Shown piece by piece: positions 11,468 to 24,221 of a DNA stretch of 64,000 nucleotides. The first letter of the stretch is position 1. Each line of letters begins with the position of its first letter. The position numbers and the translations under genes were made by a program. The DNA comes from Hyphodiscus hymeniophilus (taxonomy: Eukaryota > Ascomycota > Leotiomycetes > Helotiales > Hyphodiscaceae). The notes beneath the pieces were generated by a model. It was given only the letters and a program-made list of their open reading frames with translations. It searched no databases and was not told the DNA's origin. The stretch spans positions 372,001 to 436,000 of the forward strand of contig VNKQ01000006.1 in NCBI GenBank assembly GCA_016508695.1. Reading direction: 5' to 3'.

Positions 11468-13806
11468 CTTGAAGATTGGATGAAACCAACAGAAGAGTAC
11501 GGGAGAAACTGGAAGTCGGATGGAGAGTCAACAGGCAACTTGCCCTTCTTATAACTTTCATGTTGGGCGTCGGGATTGTGATAGAGGTCCGGATGATGAT
11601 CAACAAGGTGCATGCGGGACCTTCCCTCCTCGATTGGGTTCATCTCGAGAGTCTCGATCACAGAGTAGTAACCTTGATGGATTGGGTTAGATATCAACAA
11701 CTGGAAAGTGTAGATTTAGTACTCCTTGGAGCTCTAGATGCTTCCGAGCAGGAGCTAGGCCCGGTAGTGTAATCTGAGCTTCCTTTCCAGACGACTTCGG
11801 CAATGGAACATGGAGCATGTTTGTCAAACGCATGCGGTGGTCTCTAAGTACGATGGGTTTAGAGGAATATAGATGATCCGCGATTTGAAACATAACTTCC
11901 GACGTCTAGGGAAAATTGAAGGTTGACCGCCGGATTTGGAGATGCGCATGTGAGCGGCAGGAAAACCATTGCCCTTGTCTTCAAATCATAAGCTTTTGTA
12001 TACCATCAACAGCTATCAGTGGTTGCACCCGGATAGAGGAGGTCAATGAGTGAAGCAGCAGGAACGGAGCGGCAGGGTTCTAAAGATCATCAGGGACGTT
12101 CTCTATGGCGTTATCCGTCCACGATGTCGACATTGGAAAGGGCCGAGAGTTCTTTAGACGCCCTTAAGGCGGGTGGCGGGCTTAGCGACAGCCCAATCTG
12201 ACAAGTCAAGTTGTCACCAGGACGACAACACCAACCAGGAATAGCCAGGATACAGTAACTCGATCAAATGCACTCATCCATCTGATCAAAAAGGAGCTGT
12301 TGCAGGTGTGGCTGCTATTCACAAGCTATCAAACGGCGGTCGATCAGCTCATCACCTCAACCATGTGCAGGCGCAATCGGGTGCAAGTTGAAGTGGTACC
12401 TCCGTACATTGTGTTTACATCTAGCTATTCCGGCAGCAGAGGATAAATGATTGAGTGCTTTGAGTTATCGGCGTTACACAGCTATCTATGAAGTGACCAG
12501 CCAAGACTAGAGGGTGGCGACAATGAACTTGGCTTCAAAAGCAATCCTATCATTTGATACTTTCAATAACTGATTGCTCCGTCGTGCTTGGCGCTGTTTA
12601 AGATACTGGTTTTGTTGATAATATCTAATCCTGTACAATGATAGACTAAGAGTAAAAAGAGACGAGGAGGCAAATAACGTTACTGTCTACTCTGAGCCTC
12701 GGACGCAGTGAATTGTGTCTAGGTTGATTTGCCGTTTCTAGATGTCCAGGGACAGATTAAAAGCATCTTCGTTACCCGCCGTTTGAAGGGATCAATATCT
12801 ATTGATCATCAACTCTTTAGCTTCCCCAACTGCCTTGCCCAGGCCTTTGCAATGCCTTCTGTACTACCCTGATATCGACCCAGAATTCTCGCGTCATCCT
12901 GCAATCTGCACTGCCATCTTATCCGCATCTGAGAACAAACGTGCGGCTCATTCACCCCATACGGAAGGCATTTAGCTTGGAGAATTAAGCTTGATGTGCA
13001 TGAGGTCTTGAGGAAGGCTGTCTAGCCTCAGACCCTGGACCTTTCATCTTCATCCTTCATACAGCTTCAACTTCCCATGCTTTCCTTTCCGATATCATCA
13101 AGGCTAGTGCAATCGATGCACAATTTATGTGATGGATAAGAGTGATGCCGGGTTCTAGAAGATTTCTGGACATTCAAGACGGGTACCGACATGCATGATG
13201 ACAACGAGCAGTCGTGTGCAGGAATGGTTGGTAATAAGCAGTATCGAAAGTAGAAGTCGGGGAACACGGGCTCGATAAGGAGGGAAGCTGTGATATTGTG
13301 AGATAGGCGGGGCCGGACTGAGAACGACTTCAGAGAACATGCAAAAGAAAGGAAACTTTAGTCCTAGATAACACTGGCCAAGGTTCGAAGCCATATCGAA
13401 TGACTAGGTAGACCGCGGGAAAGATCGGACATGAAGAGGCACATACTTTCTCAAAGGAGGCAGATGTAGCCTGGGAGACGTTGGGAGTGTGTAAATTCCA
13501 TTGACACTTGTCCTCGAGACCTGTGGTCATCGCTCAAACCATTTACCAATCCCAGCCCCGTGCTCAGCAATCTTCTTCTAGGACATCACCTATCGTGTCC
13601 TGAACACTCAACATGTTGGATCGCATGTACACGTATTCGAATTCCAAATCTGCCATAAACGCTTGTCGCATTTGTACATAACCAAAACTCCATGCAATGC
13701 AGCTGCTCCTTCTCCATTTGTAGTCAAACAATGCTTCATCTCGTTCAACTTCAGTATCGACCGGAGTCGCGGTGTATTTCGTAGCAACGAATAACGTGTC
13801 CGTTGT
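11468..13806. other. Long intergenic region, no gene recognised
   Basis: About 2.3 kb between the protease start and the VMA11 stop. Short open frames exist on both strands, but none has a motif, plausible splice partners or length. It probably contains the protease promoter and the VMA11 3' region. Confidence 0.5.
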
Positions 13807-14552
13807 CTATCCTCTGCTCTTAGTGTTGAGAATCAAGGCCACGATGAGGCTGGTATCGTTAGCAAGAGGCTCTGCAATTGAAGAACTCAGTCTACTCACC
13901 CATACAACCCCAAGACTTCTCCGAAGATCAAGATTAACACCATTCCGACAAAGATTCTTGATTGCTGCATGTATGATCGTACGCCCACATCACCAACTAT
14001 CCCAATCGCATATCCGGCCGCAAGTCCAGTCAGACCAACAGAAAGACCGCATGCAAGATGCATGAATCCACTTATATATCGTTAGCCTCAAGAGCATCAA
14101 TCTGCAAAGGCATTGCATACTTGAATAAGCTGTAGCTCATCTGTGGAGGCGGCGCCATATCAGACGCTATCAAGACCGCAATGACAAGCGAGTAGACTGC
14201 AATGATACCAGACATCACGACTGGAATGAGTGACTGTTGAAAGCAGTATCAGCAAGTTACACGGTATTAGGGCCTGTGCTAAGAATACCTTCATGATCAA
14301 ATCTGGTCGGAATGTACCAACACCAGCAATTCCAATACCCGACTTTGCTGTTCCATATGCCGCACCGATAGCTGATCATATCTGTCAGCACTCCAAAGTC
14401 AAATAGCCGCTGTGCATCTTACATCCAAAGATCATGGCGAAGGCAATGCCGGCCTGGAGAAGCTATCAGTATTGTGTCGTTCATTACGAAGCTTAGCAGC
14501 TCACCATTCCGAAGAAAGGCGCGAACTTCGGTGTATAATCTGGTGCCTCCAT
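13807..14552 (-). CDS. vma11: V-ATPase proteolipid subunit c' (Vma11-type), six exons
   Basis: Proton-carrying ring subunit of the vacuolar ATPase V0 sector. No single long frame exists here; I rebuilt six exons: 14552-14505, 14453-14423, 14371-14289, 14233-14121, 14070-13900 and 13849-13807, all with GT-AG borders, totalling 489 nt or 162 residues. The product has four membrane helices, [17 protein letters not shown] after helix 1, [18 protein letters not shown] (helix 2), [20 protein letters not shown] (helix 3), and the proton-binding Glu in [12 protein letters not shown] (helix 4). [17 protein letters not shown] and the LILNTKSRG end favour c' (Vma11) over c (Vma3). That choice is less certain than the family. 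Head-to-head with the RhoGEF. Confidence 0.9.
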
Positions 14553-15349
14553 GATTGTTACAGCTCAATGCCGCGACAAAGCTATCTGATGAGTGGCAGA
14601 TGTCGAGGGGCGTTGAAGTGACGTTGAGGTAGACAAACAGGAAGCTTCCAATATCAAAGCTCTCTTGCCATAGAGTCGCTAGCGCCTCAAGTCACGTGAG
14701 ATGAATCTAAGCCACGATTTTGTACCTGGCTGGCGATGATAGGGGCTTCATTAAAATTCACGGTTCGTGGTTTTTCGCGATCTGTTTTTACTCAGAGTAA
14801 ATATACTTTGCATTGTCTCCTTACTCTTCGCCGGCGAGACCGAGACGCTGAGATCTTTAAAGGTCGTGCGGCCGAATCAACATACGCTAAGAGCGCAAAC
14901 GAGACCCCAACGTTAACCTTTTCAAGATCGCGAAGATCCCATATGCCAAACTCCCATTTCCGACGATAGACCATCAATCACTGAGTTGTTACCCTCCCGG
15001 GCACCCCAATGCCACTGTTGGCATACGAGCTCTACGTTTGCGATTAGTATTCGAGAGATATCGGATTGCGAGTGTGATAGGTTATCCGAGTCAAGCAGTC
15101 TCACCTTTCGCAACACCAACAACGCAAACCGATTGAAACTGCACACGTGGAGAAGGGTAGGACAAAGGGTCGACATACGACGGGAATCCATCCATGTCTG
15201 TGAGAAGATAAAGAGGGTGTTCTGACTCTGGAAGTAGAAGCCGGGGGATTGCCCGCGGCTTCGTGGTGTGCGAGGTTCTCTCCCACAGCCATCAAAAGAC
15301 ATACAGGAGTTTGAGGAGGAGTCTGATATCGCCATAGCTTGCAAGCAGT
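14553..15349. other. Divergent intergenic region VMA11/RhoGEF
   Basis: 797 bp holding both promoters. It contains the 10-mer GTCACGTGAG, listed separately. No coding sequence is supported. Confidence 0.6.
14691..14700. promoter_or_regulatory. CACGTG E-box (GTCACGTGAG) upstream of VMA11
   Basis: Cbf1-type bHLH consensus (RTCACRTG), about 140 bp upstream of the VMA11 ATG. The same 10-mer occurs in the mS45 promoter at 36956-36965. Function is inferred from the motif alone. Confidence 0.45.
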
Positions 15350-18300
15350 ATGGCAGATTATCCCCAAATCCGATCGAATCCGCCCCGTCCAAACGAATAT
15401 GGGGGATCGTCAAACAACCAGAGGGACGCTGCCTTTTCCAACATCTTCGGCGCCGCCCCTCCCCCAGGCCGATCTCAGACGATGAACTCCTCTATTGCTC
15501 CTCCGTCGCCCACAAACCAAGTTCGCACACAGACTATGAGTTCGCAGGCGTCGGGTATGAACGGTGGGATGCAGCGAATGCCCCCTCCCAGACAACAAGG
15601 TGGTTATACCTCACCTTCATCCAATATGACAAACGGCGGCGGTACGCCCAACGGTTACTATCAAGGACCAAGGCAGCCTGGTCAAGTCCCATCCCAACCG
15701 CAGCCGAACTATCTTCCGCAACAAGTACGTTCAGGCGGAAGACCCTACCCACAACGTATGGATCCACGAGGTCCGCCGCAACCTCTCCCAAGGCCGCCGC
15801 AGCAAAGACAATACCCTGGTGCTGGACCAGCACCCAGCCCTGCGCTAATCTCGGATACGTATCGTTCACAGTCCATGGCAAGTATTTCAAGGCCGCAGAT
15901 GTACCAACCACCTCCAAGCACCTATTCCCAATCACCTGCCACTGCTTTCAGACAAGCCCCGTATCAGGGCCATGCCTCTCGAACAACTGCCCAAGGCCGC
16001 ACAATTCCGGAGAGACACGATGAAAGAGCTATGTCCATGACTGCCTACCCTCAAGATCGAGATCAACATCAAACTAGGAGTGGACGGGTTATACCAATTC
16101 GACGGCCTTCGTCAGGGCCTCAAGAATTGCCCGGAAATGGATTTCCAGTCGTAAGCCAAAGAAGCTCTCCAGCCACACAAACGCGTACAGCAAGTATGGC
16201 TTCTACCACTGTTGGAGATATGAGTCGGTCCATGTCTATGGCTTCTACAATTGCACCCTCCACGATTGCTCCTTCGGAACGTTCGGACGCACTCCAACAT
16301 CGCCCATCTGTAGCGAAATCTGTGAGCAGTACTACCGACAGCCGGCAGAAATCACCACTCGTATATCCAGCATTGTTGTCGCGCGTTGGGGAATGTTTCC
16401 GAGACACGATCACTGTTGGGGATAGGACGAAGAACGGGCTTACATATATAAATGCATTTAGTGGAGCCGAAGCCGTGGATGTTATTTCATACATCATCAA
16501 GACCACGGATAGGAATCTGGCACTTCTTTTAGGAAGAGCTCTGGATGCCCAGAAGTTCTTCCGTGATGTGACCTACGAGCATCGATTGCGGGACTCATCG
16601 ACAGAGATGTATCAGTTCCAGAAAACGATGATAGACGAACCGCAGCAGGCACCAGAAGTAAACGGTGTTTTCGTTCTGTTGAGTGAGTGCTATTCGCCGA
16701 CTTGCACGAGGGATCATCTGTGCTACTCGATTGCCTGCCCGCGTAGGCTAGAGCAACAATCAAGGCTTAACCTCAAGCCCCAACCTGGCCTCAGACGAGA
16801 GAAGTCACAAACCAGTTTGCACGATGCGGACGAAGATACTGATGAACAGAAACTTTGGATCAACACTGTGCCGAAAGAGATCTCAGACAGCATCAGCGAC
16901 AGGGAGAAAAAGCGGCAGGAAGTCATCTCCGAAATCATGTACACTGAGAGGGATTTCGTCAAGGACTTGGAGTATCTACGAGATTTCTGGATCCTGCCAT
17001 TGCGTTCGACAAACCCTGCCGCACCTTCGCCCATCCCAGAATCGAGAAAGGAACGAATTGTCAGAACGATCTTTTCAAATATCATCGACCCGCCGAGTAT
17101 TCACGGTGTCAGTTCTCGTTTCGCTGAGGCGCTCACAGAACGGCAAAGGAAGCACCCCGTAGTCCAATGTGTCGGCGACATCTTCCTTGAATTCGTTCCC
17201 ATGTTTGAGCCGTTCATCGTGTATGGCTCGACCCAGTTGGCAGGCAAATTTGAATTTGAGAACGAGCGTTCCTTGAACCCTAGTTTTTCCAAATTTGTGG
17301 ATGAAACTGAGCGCCGAAAGGAGTCAAGGAAGCTAGAATTGAACGGGTACTTGACTAAACCAACAACGAGATTGGCGCGTTATCCCCTCCTGCTGGAAAA
17401 TGTGTTCAAATATAGCGAACCAGGCAGCAAGGACTTACAAGATGTTCCGAAAGCGATACAGATGATCAGAGATCTTTTGCATCGTGTCAATGCGGAGTCT
17501 GGGAAGGCCGAAAATCGGTTCAATCTCAAGCGTCTTCATGAGCAATTACGTTTCCGGCCAAACGAGCGTGTCGACCTCAAGCTCACAGATGAGGGCCGTG
17601 AGTTGATCTATAAAGGTGCTTTGAAGAAAACCCCGACCGATCCATCTGATATTCAAGCTTATCTCTTTGACCATGCCATGCTGTTGGTCCGAGTCAAGAT
17701 GGTGGGCAAGAAGGAAGAAGTCAAGGTTTACCGAAGGCCGATACCTCTCGAGCTACTTGCCATTCGAGAGATGGAAGAAGTCATACCACGCCTTGGTATA
17801 GCGAAACGACCTTCGTCGAGCTTGATACCTGGTACTGGCAAAGCGTCAAGCGACTCCGCCAAGAAAGACGGTTTCCCGATCACTTTCCGTCATTTAGGTA
17901 AAGGTGGCTATGAGTTGATACTCTATGCCAGCACTCAGGGGGCACGAATGAAGTGGATGGAGCATATTGGGGAGCAACAGAGCATCCTACGGAAACGTGG
18001 AGACTTTTACAACAAAGCCATCTTATCCAGTGGCTTCTTTTCACAAGCTAATCGGGTCAACTGTGTTGCGCCTTATGGTATGCTTACGATCTATGTTGTG
18101 CCACATATACTGACATGTATTAGATGGCGGCCGCAAGCTCATCTACGGAACTGATTCTGGGATATATGTTTCAGATCGACGATCGAAAGAAGTCGCTGCA
18201 AAGCCGATTCGAGTCCTGGATGCTACGAACGTGACGCAAATCGATGTCCTGGAAGAGTACAACTTGTTGTTGGTCCTTTCCCAAAAGTCACTGCTTTCAT

Positions 18301-19166
18301 ATTCTCTTTCCGCCCTCAATCCGAATGAGCCTGCACTAGCCAAACGACCAAAGAAGATACAAAGCCATTGCAATTTTTTCAAAACCGGCATCTGTCTTGG
18401 TCGACATCTAGTATGCTGCGTGAAGTCGTCCGCGCTATCAACGACCATCAAAGTTTTCGAGCCAAACGACGCCATGTCCAAGGGAAAAAAGCAGAAGGGC
18501 TTCAAGATGTTCAACAGTGGTCAGGACGAACTGAAGGCATTCAAAGAGTTCTACATTCCGACCGAATCTTCCTCAATTCACTTCTTGAAATCCAAGCTTT
18601 GCGTGGCCTGTGCGCGAGGATTTGAAGTTGTGTCCCTGGAAACACTCGAAACACAGTCGCTTCTCGACCAAGCCGATACCTCATTAGATTTCGTTGCGCG
18701 AAAGGAGAATGTTCGACCAATTCACATTGAGCGCCTCAATGGCGAGTTCCTGCTCAACTATTCGGACTTTTCATTCTTCGTCAACCGGAACGGCTGGCGA
18801 GCGAGGCCAGACTGGAGGATCGACTGGGAGGGCCAGCCTCAAAGCTTCGCACTTTCACACCCATGGATCCTGGCATTCGAAACGAACTTCATTGAGATTA
18901 GGAACATTGACACCAATGTTGTGCATATTGTTCCCCATAAAAATATTCGCATGCTTCATACTAGCACACGTGAGGTGAGCTACCAATTCCTGTGGGTTAT
19001 TGATTCCAGAACACTGATAGAATTACAGATCATATACGCGTATGAAGACGAACGAGGCGACGATGTGGTGTCAGCGATTGATTTCTGGCCAGCTGCCCGC
19101 AACTCGACATTACCTCCCGCTGCGGACCACCGCGAGTCACACCCTCCGACCTCATCTCGACACTGA
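15350..19166 (+). CDS. rom2: Rho guanine nucleotide exchange factor, Rom1/Rom2 type (DEP-DH-PH-CNH)
   Basis: Activates Rho1 GTPase in cell-wall-integrity signalling at the plasma membrane. A Pro/Ser/Gln-rich N-terminus (1-330) precedes a DEP domain (about 338-430, YPALLSRVGECF), a DH domain (about 517-710, starting REKKRQEVISEIMYTERDFV), a PH domain (about 750-875) and a citron-homology domain (about 900 to the end). Intron 1 at 18078-18123 (46 nt) joins NRVNCVAPY to DGGRKLIYGTDSGIYVSDRR. Intron 2 at 18975-19028 (54 nt, GTGAGC to ACAG) has no stop and keeps frame; spliced, STREIIYAYEDERGDD is restored. 1,238 residues, in line with the family. Start ATG at 15350. Confidence 0.93.
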
Positions 19167-20852
19167 GCTCGAACCATGGCGCCATGGGAAAAGATTCTTT
19201 CCATACTGCCTGTGTAGAAATACACGGCATTACTCAGACCTTTCTTCTCTTCGGTCGTCATGCGTGTCGGATCTTTTTATTTTAATGCTGTGTGCTGGAC
19301 ACGCTCTGGTGCCTTGCTTTTCTAATGATGGCTCTCGTCGAGCACTGAAACCGCTTTGCGCCCACAGCCTCGAAATTAGATTTCAGAACACATATGATGT
19401 GGAAGTGCGGCATGGGATGAACGCATGAGACTCTTTACTTTGGACTTGGGATCTTTTACTGGCACTTGTCTCAGCGATCGGCGTAATGAGGGGTTCTCAA
19501 AGTGTTTGTGAGCTGGATTGATAGGGACATCGATCGATACATCTATGTTTGTGTACATTGCCGTGTAATTTTATGAATAGAACGTGTTCTGCCGCCAGTT
19601 TGCCCTGCTTGTTATGTTGTGATAAAGTGCTAGGTCGTTCAAGGTGGAAGAAGTTTAAAACTCGCACCAGCAGAGATGCCAGAGAAGCGCCCAATCGGTC
19701 GATGGGACGGTGCGTGAAGCGGCAGTGTGTAAATTCCTTGACCTGCAATAGACCAAGAGATCCATATCAATTCCGACTCGACAAGCCATACACTGAAATG
19801 CTGCACGACTTGCGAACAAATTCCCGTACGATTTTCTCACATTTCCCAACATTATTTGTTTCAGGTCTTAGCATTATTTTGAGGGGATGGGTGACGACAG
19901 TTGAGCCACTTGTCGTTTGGTCTAAATCAAAATAAACCGCAAGTTGGAGCGCATTGAGTGGCAAGAAGTGTACGGTAATGGATCAAGGCTGACATCTAAT
20001 TGAACTAATCCAGGAGTTACGACTGGGCTTCGGAATTCTCCTGGTGGTTTGGAATCAGGCATATCGAGTCGAAAGGTCTGTTATTTCTGGACTCTCACCA
20101 GCGCCTCCATGCATTTTTTGAAACCGACCTTAACGCATATCTCTACATTCAGAAGCTTTAGAGCACCAATGACCTTCAATCAAACTGCAAGATCCGATCT
20201 TCGTCTTAGAGCATTTGCTTGTCGGCAGATGCCCTGGCCTGAGACTCGTGGGGCTGATATTGACTTCGAAACAGAACTGCGCTCGGTTCGTCGTAAGCCT
20301 TGCCTTAACAGAAATAAAACATTTGATATCATGGAAGCAATTGCCATAACTCGGCAAGGACGTTGGGAGACGCTGGGGGTTGTGTCTCGAAGGCTCAGCT
20401 TCAAGAAGCCTGCAAGATAGTAATTAGACACTCGTCAAGTCCACCAACGCTGATACTTCCTCTCTCTCTCCAGAAGCTATGCGGAATTGTAACTCTTACG
20501 GCAACGAAGAATGGGTCGAGGATGCAAACGGAACCAACCGCGAAAAGAAGAGGAGCGAACTCGACAAAAAAGAACGAGTAGGATGGTTGGATCATGTTCC
20601 CAGATAAAGCCGTAGTCGTAAGGAAAAAGATGGTGTATTGACTGAGCAGAAAAGATGAACGTGGACGGCGTCCAAGAGACGGGTAGTCAACGACGGAACC
20701 GAACAATGGATGTAAACACATGGCAGGACCAAAATACAATCATTATAATATACAATCATTATTCCCAACCCAGCTCCATCATGAAATCCCAGAACTCCTA
20801 AGCCCAACGTTTGCCATGCACCAATTCTACCCAGAGCTGTCCACTTCTTCGA
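19167..20852. other. Intergenic region between convergent genes, no gene seen
   Basis: About 1.7 kb of 3' flanking sequence. Several open frames of 60-130 codons overlap each other on opposite strands and show no conserved-looking motif. Confidence 0.5.
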
Positions 20853-21468
20853 TCAATACTGCCGTCTTTTGTATCCCTTGAACCCTTCGCCTTCCCCTGC
20901 CGCCATGATCTCTTCTTTGATCTTCTTCCGTCGCTCTGCTCTACTCATTGGCTTCTCCTTCCGCTGAGCTTCTATATCAAGTACGCTCTCTCTCTCATTT
21001 CGTGGTAGCTCCTCTACCCTCGCAATCGGCTTTTGGCTTGTAGATTTACCAATATCGGCATAATCGTCTCGTATCGGATTTTTGATGTTCTCGGGTGTTC
21101 CTTCTGACACGTGGCCCAGACCCTCCAGTGCAACAACTTCCGGCTTTTCTCTTATAACTTCAATATTTGCCCCTGCTCTCTCTAGCCCATCAACCGCGTT
21201 CGCTTTGGGTGAAGGCGTGGGTTGTACCGCGAATTGTGTAGGGAGGTAGAGCCTCGCAGCCTGCGGCGTAGCTTTCGGTTGTATTGCAGCCCGTAGATCT
21301 CTCACAGTCTGTTGTTGAAGTGCGTATCCACTCAGAAACAATGCGCTCGTGAACATGAAAACTACAAAAATCTCAGATTAACACTATGAGGCGGTAATAG
21401 AGCTCGGGAGTCCACTCACTAACGACGGAGGATATCGCAACAGAAACTTGGCCAGATGTGAGTAGCAT
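20853..21468 (-). CDS. Small single-pass membrane protein, unknown function
   Basis: Two exons: 21468-21420 and 21361-20853, separated by a 58-nt intron (GTGAGT to TTTGTAG), giving 185 residues. The ATG at 21468 opens a hydrophobic N-terminal anchor (MLLTSGQVSVAISSVVIFMF, continuing TSALFLSGY), followed by ALQQQTVRDLRAAIQP, a Pro/Ala-rich middle, and a basic C-terminus (SRAERRKKIKEEIMAAGEGEG, then FKGYKRRQY). I recall this arrangement from conserved uncharacterised fungal proteins but know no function. Orientation and organelle are not determinable. Head-to-head with PRP38. Confidence 0.8.
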
Positions 21469-21954
21469 TATCGTAACTCGTCAATTTGAAGCATCTGACG
21501 TTGTAGAAATACAAAGTATGGTGTCCATAGGTATTTCTTTGCGAGACTGCACATTTCATGGATCTCTTCCAAGATTCATGTCAATATTGACTCCGTTGGC
21601 AAGCCAATAGGCTAAGCGAGTTTAGACGCGGATATCTCGAAGACTCACTTGCATAGAAATTTTGGATAACTAAATAAACTTGGTCTGATTCGAAATCCAA
21701 ATATTCTCATCCTTTTGTATACTCGAACAGCTCTTTATTAGTTTGATACGTTCAATATGCTGTGGTGGTTTTGGCGACAGCCTTGCGGGTAAGGCTCCGT
21801 GGCGCTTGGCCAGCTAGCCAGTCGTTGGTTGAAGTTCCAGGTTTTACTTCAAAAATGCCTTCTCCGCAACCACCAATTCCGACCTTCCTCGCGTCACCAT
21901 AATTCGAACTCCCACAACATCTTGCCCCTGAATAGGGAGACGACCAAGGCAAAC
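21469..21954. other. Divergent intergenic region
   Basis: 486 bp between the small membrane protein and PRP38. The frame upstream of PRP38 is open from a GTG at 21799 but has no ATG or coding resemblance before 21955, so it is taken as promoter and 5' UTR. Confidence 0.5.
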
Positions 21955-22691
21955 ATGGCGAACCATCGTGCAGATGAGAAGCGGTTTCTCGATGAGCGAG
22001 GTTCAGGAGGACCCCTAGCGCCCAATGGCTTGAACCCCGCCACGATCATGGAAAAGCCCGTCCGCGAGCGAATCATCGACTCATATTTCTGGAAAGACCA
22101 ATGTTTCGGTGTCAACGAAGCAGATATCATAAACCGGGTGGTCGAGCAGGTTCACTTTGTGGGGGGGACATATGGCGATGCGCAGAAACCCAGTCCTTTT
22201 CTGTGCCTCGCTTTCAAGCTTCTACAACTGGGTCCAGCGGATGATGTTGTGCGCGAGTACTTGGACTTTGGGGGGAGAAGTTCAAGTATCTGAGGGCGTT
22301 GGCAGTGTTTTACGTGCGGATGACGAGGCAGGCGAAGGATGTTTATGCCTTTTTGGAGCCGTACTTGGAGGATAGGAGGAAATTGAAGCGAAGGACGAGG
22401 ATGGGTACCAGCCTGACGTTTATGGACGATTTCGTAGATAACCTATTGACGAAGGAACGGGTTTGCGGTACAACATTGTGGAAGATGCCTAGCAGAACCA
22501 TGTTGGAGGATTTGGAAGTTCTGGAGCCGAGGGTTAGTCCGTTGGGTGATATTGAGGACTTATTAGATAGTGATCCGGAGGAAGTTGATGGTGTGACTGA
22601 GAGCCCGGGAAGCGAATTCGGAGAGGTTACGCCAGAGATGGATGAGTTGGAGAATGATGAGCAGGATAAGGAGCACCGAAACGGAGATTGA
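21955..22691 (+). CDS. prp38: Pre-mRNA-splicing factor Prp38, reading frame broken at a G run
   Basis: Component of the U4/U6.U5 tri-snRNP needed for spliceosome activation. Start ATG at 21955 (MANHRADEKRFLDERG), matching the usual Prp38 start. The first frame runs through NPATIMEKPVRERI, VHFVGGTYG and FLCLAFKLLQL to YLDFGG, then is lost. The rest (KYLRALAVFYVRMTRQAKDVY, then FVDNLLTKERVCGTTLWKMP, LEPRVSPLGD and an acidic tail) continues in the next frame to 22691. The switch lies at the six-G run 22270-22275, where seven Gs would keep one frame; no splice sites are present. The total would be about 245 residues. Prp38 is essential, so a sequence error is likelier than a real mutation. Confidence 0.9.
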
Positions 22692-22953
22692 TTCGACTCC
22701 GTGAAGTGGAATCAGAGTTTGACAGGATATCATAAGGGTCGGCGTAAGGAGTCTAATATACCCAGCTTCGCAAGTCTTACTTGCCTTCAATTTACCGGAT
22801 TAAGCTCAAGTCATTATGTGGGCTCCCGATCGCTCCGTCTTTGACTGAATATGATTTTGGAGACTGATTTACGATATCCCCACTCACGCTTCATTTTCAA
22901 GCATTCCGCAAAGGACTGGGACGAGACAAACTTAGGATAGATATTTGGAGAGC

Positions 22954-24221
22954 TCATATATCACCATAAACAAAAACTCCCTTTCCAGCCCTGAAGCCGC
23001 CCAATGTACCCTGCACCGCTTCCTTGAGCACTCCCTCCTCAGTCCCCCATTCCCACTTCAACTCCTGCACCGGGATATCCTTGAACTTGCCCTCCCTCGT
23101 GAGATCAAGTATCTCCTCCACAGTCCTCTTTTTCTCCTCTGCATTCGCATCACTCCACCTACTAACCCAGAAACCACTGAACTTGATGTCTTTAAAAATC
23201 AATGCTGCAGTCGGAAGTTGTAGCGGCTGTTTCGACATGCCTCCATAGGTAACTAGATGCCCCGATTGACTTAAACATTTGACCAGTGCAGAAGTAGGCT
23301 TTCCTCCAACGCAGTTCAGGCCGACTTTAACCTGTTCTCTACCTCCATTCGTCCACTCTATGACCTTTTCAGAGAAGCCTTTCTCCATTAATTCCGACTC
23401 CGTGACGACTTTCGTGGCTCCAAGTTCGAGAAGCTCGTTCTTCATCTGCTCCGTTTCCGACGCCTCAGGTCTGTCTCGTATCACATTTATACTCTTGACT
23501 CCCCACTCTCTCCCCAGCTGAATCGCCGCTCTCCCGACTCCAGAATTGGCGCCATTTTGAATGAACCAATCCCCTTCCTTTAAATCCTCGAAATCCTTCA
23601 ACATCCTATACGCTGTACAGGGATTTACTGACACGGTACCGACCTGAATAGGCGTCAAGCCATCTTTGTTCTCGATTTTAAGCACGTTGGAGTCTTCGGC
23701 GAGGGTATGGGTGCGCCATGTTCCGAACCCGGTGTTCTTCATTATCACCCAGTCACCTTTGGAAAGGGATTTGATACCAGAGCCAACGGAAGATATTTCA
23801 AAACAGCCCTCATTGCCTGCCACCGCGGAGGGCTGTTGAGTACCTAGCAGGGAGGTAAAGGGAGGCTTTGAGGGGTATACACCTTGGATTTGGTTTATGT
23901 CTGCGGGGTTTATGGGAGTTGCGAGGGTACGGAGGAGGAGAGTTGAGGAAGGGAGAGAGGGCGAGATGGAATGTGTGTGTAGTCTATCACCTTATTAGTC
24001 AATCAGGAAGGCAAAGAGAGCTGAATTCAAAAAGGGAACACGTACGAGAGAACATCGGATGGTTCGCCATATTTCGAGTAAACAAAAGCTTTCGCTTGGG
24101 TGTAGCCGTAGGGACCAGACTTATACCTTCTGCATGTCAAAGACGTGTATTTGGGGAACATTGCTCGCGGTAACGCTGAAAGGGAGCTCGAGCCCGCTCT
24201 GAGCGTTTGTGGAAGAGACAT
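22954..24221 (-). CDS. etr1: Mitochondrial 2-enoyl-[ACP] reductase Etr1 (MECR family)
   Basis: NADPH-dependent last step of mitochondrial fatty acid synthesis, needed for lipoate supply and respiration. Exon 1 (24221-24046) has an Arg/Ser-rich targeting-like N-terminus (MSLPQTLRAGSSSLSALPRA). Exon 2 (23983-22954) follows a 62-nt intron with a CTAAT branch. Visible motifs: NPADINQIQGVYPSKP with the family's catalytic Tyr, VAGNEGCFEI, the Rossmann signature NGANSGVGRAAIQLG, and a C-terminal KGVFVYGDI. 401 residues, usual for the family. The 3' end faces PRP38 with only 262 bp between stop codons. Confidence 0.9.

Noticed and set aside
13370..13400. ggttcgaagcc, resembling a tRNA B box
   Set aside because: No A box at proper distance and no cloverleaf-compatible flanks.
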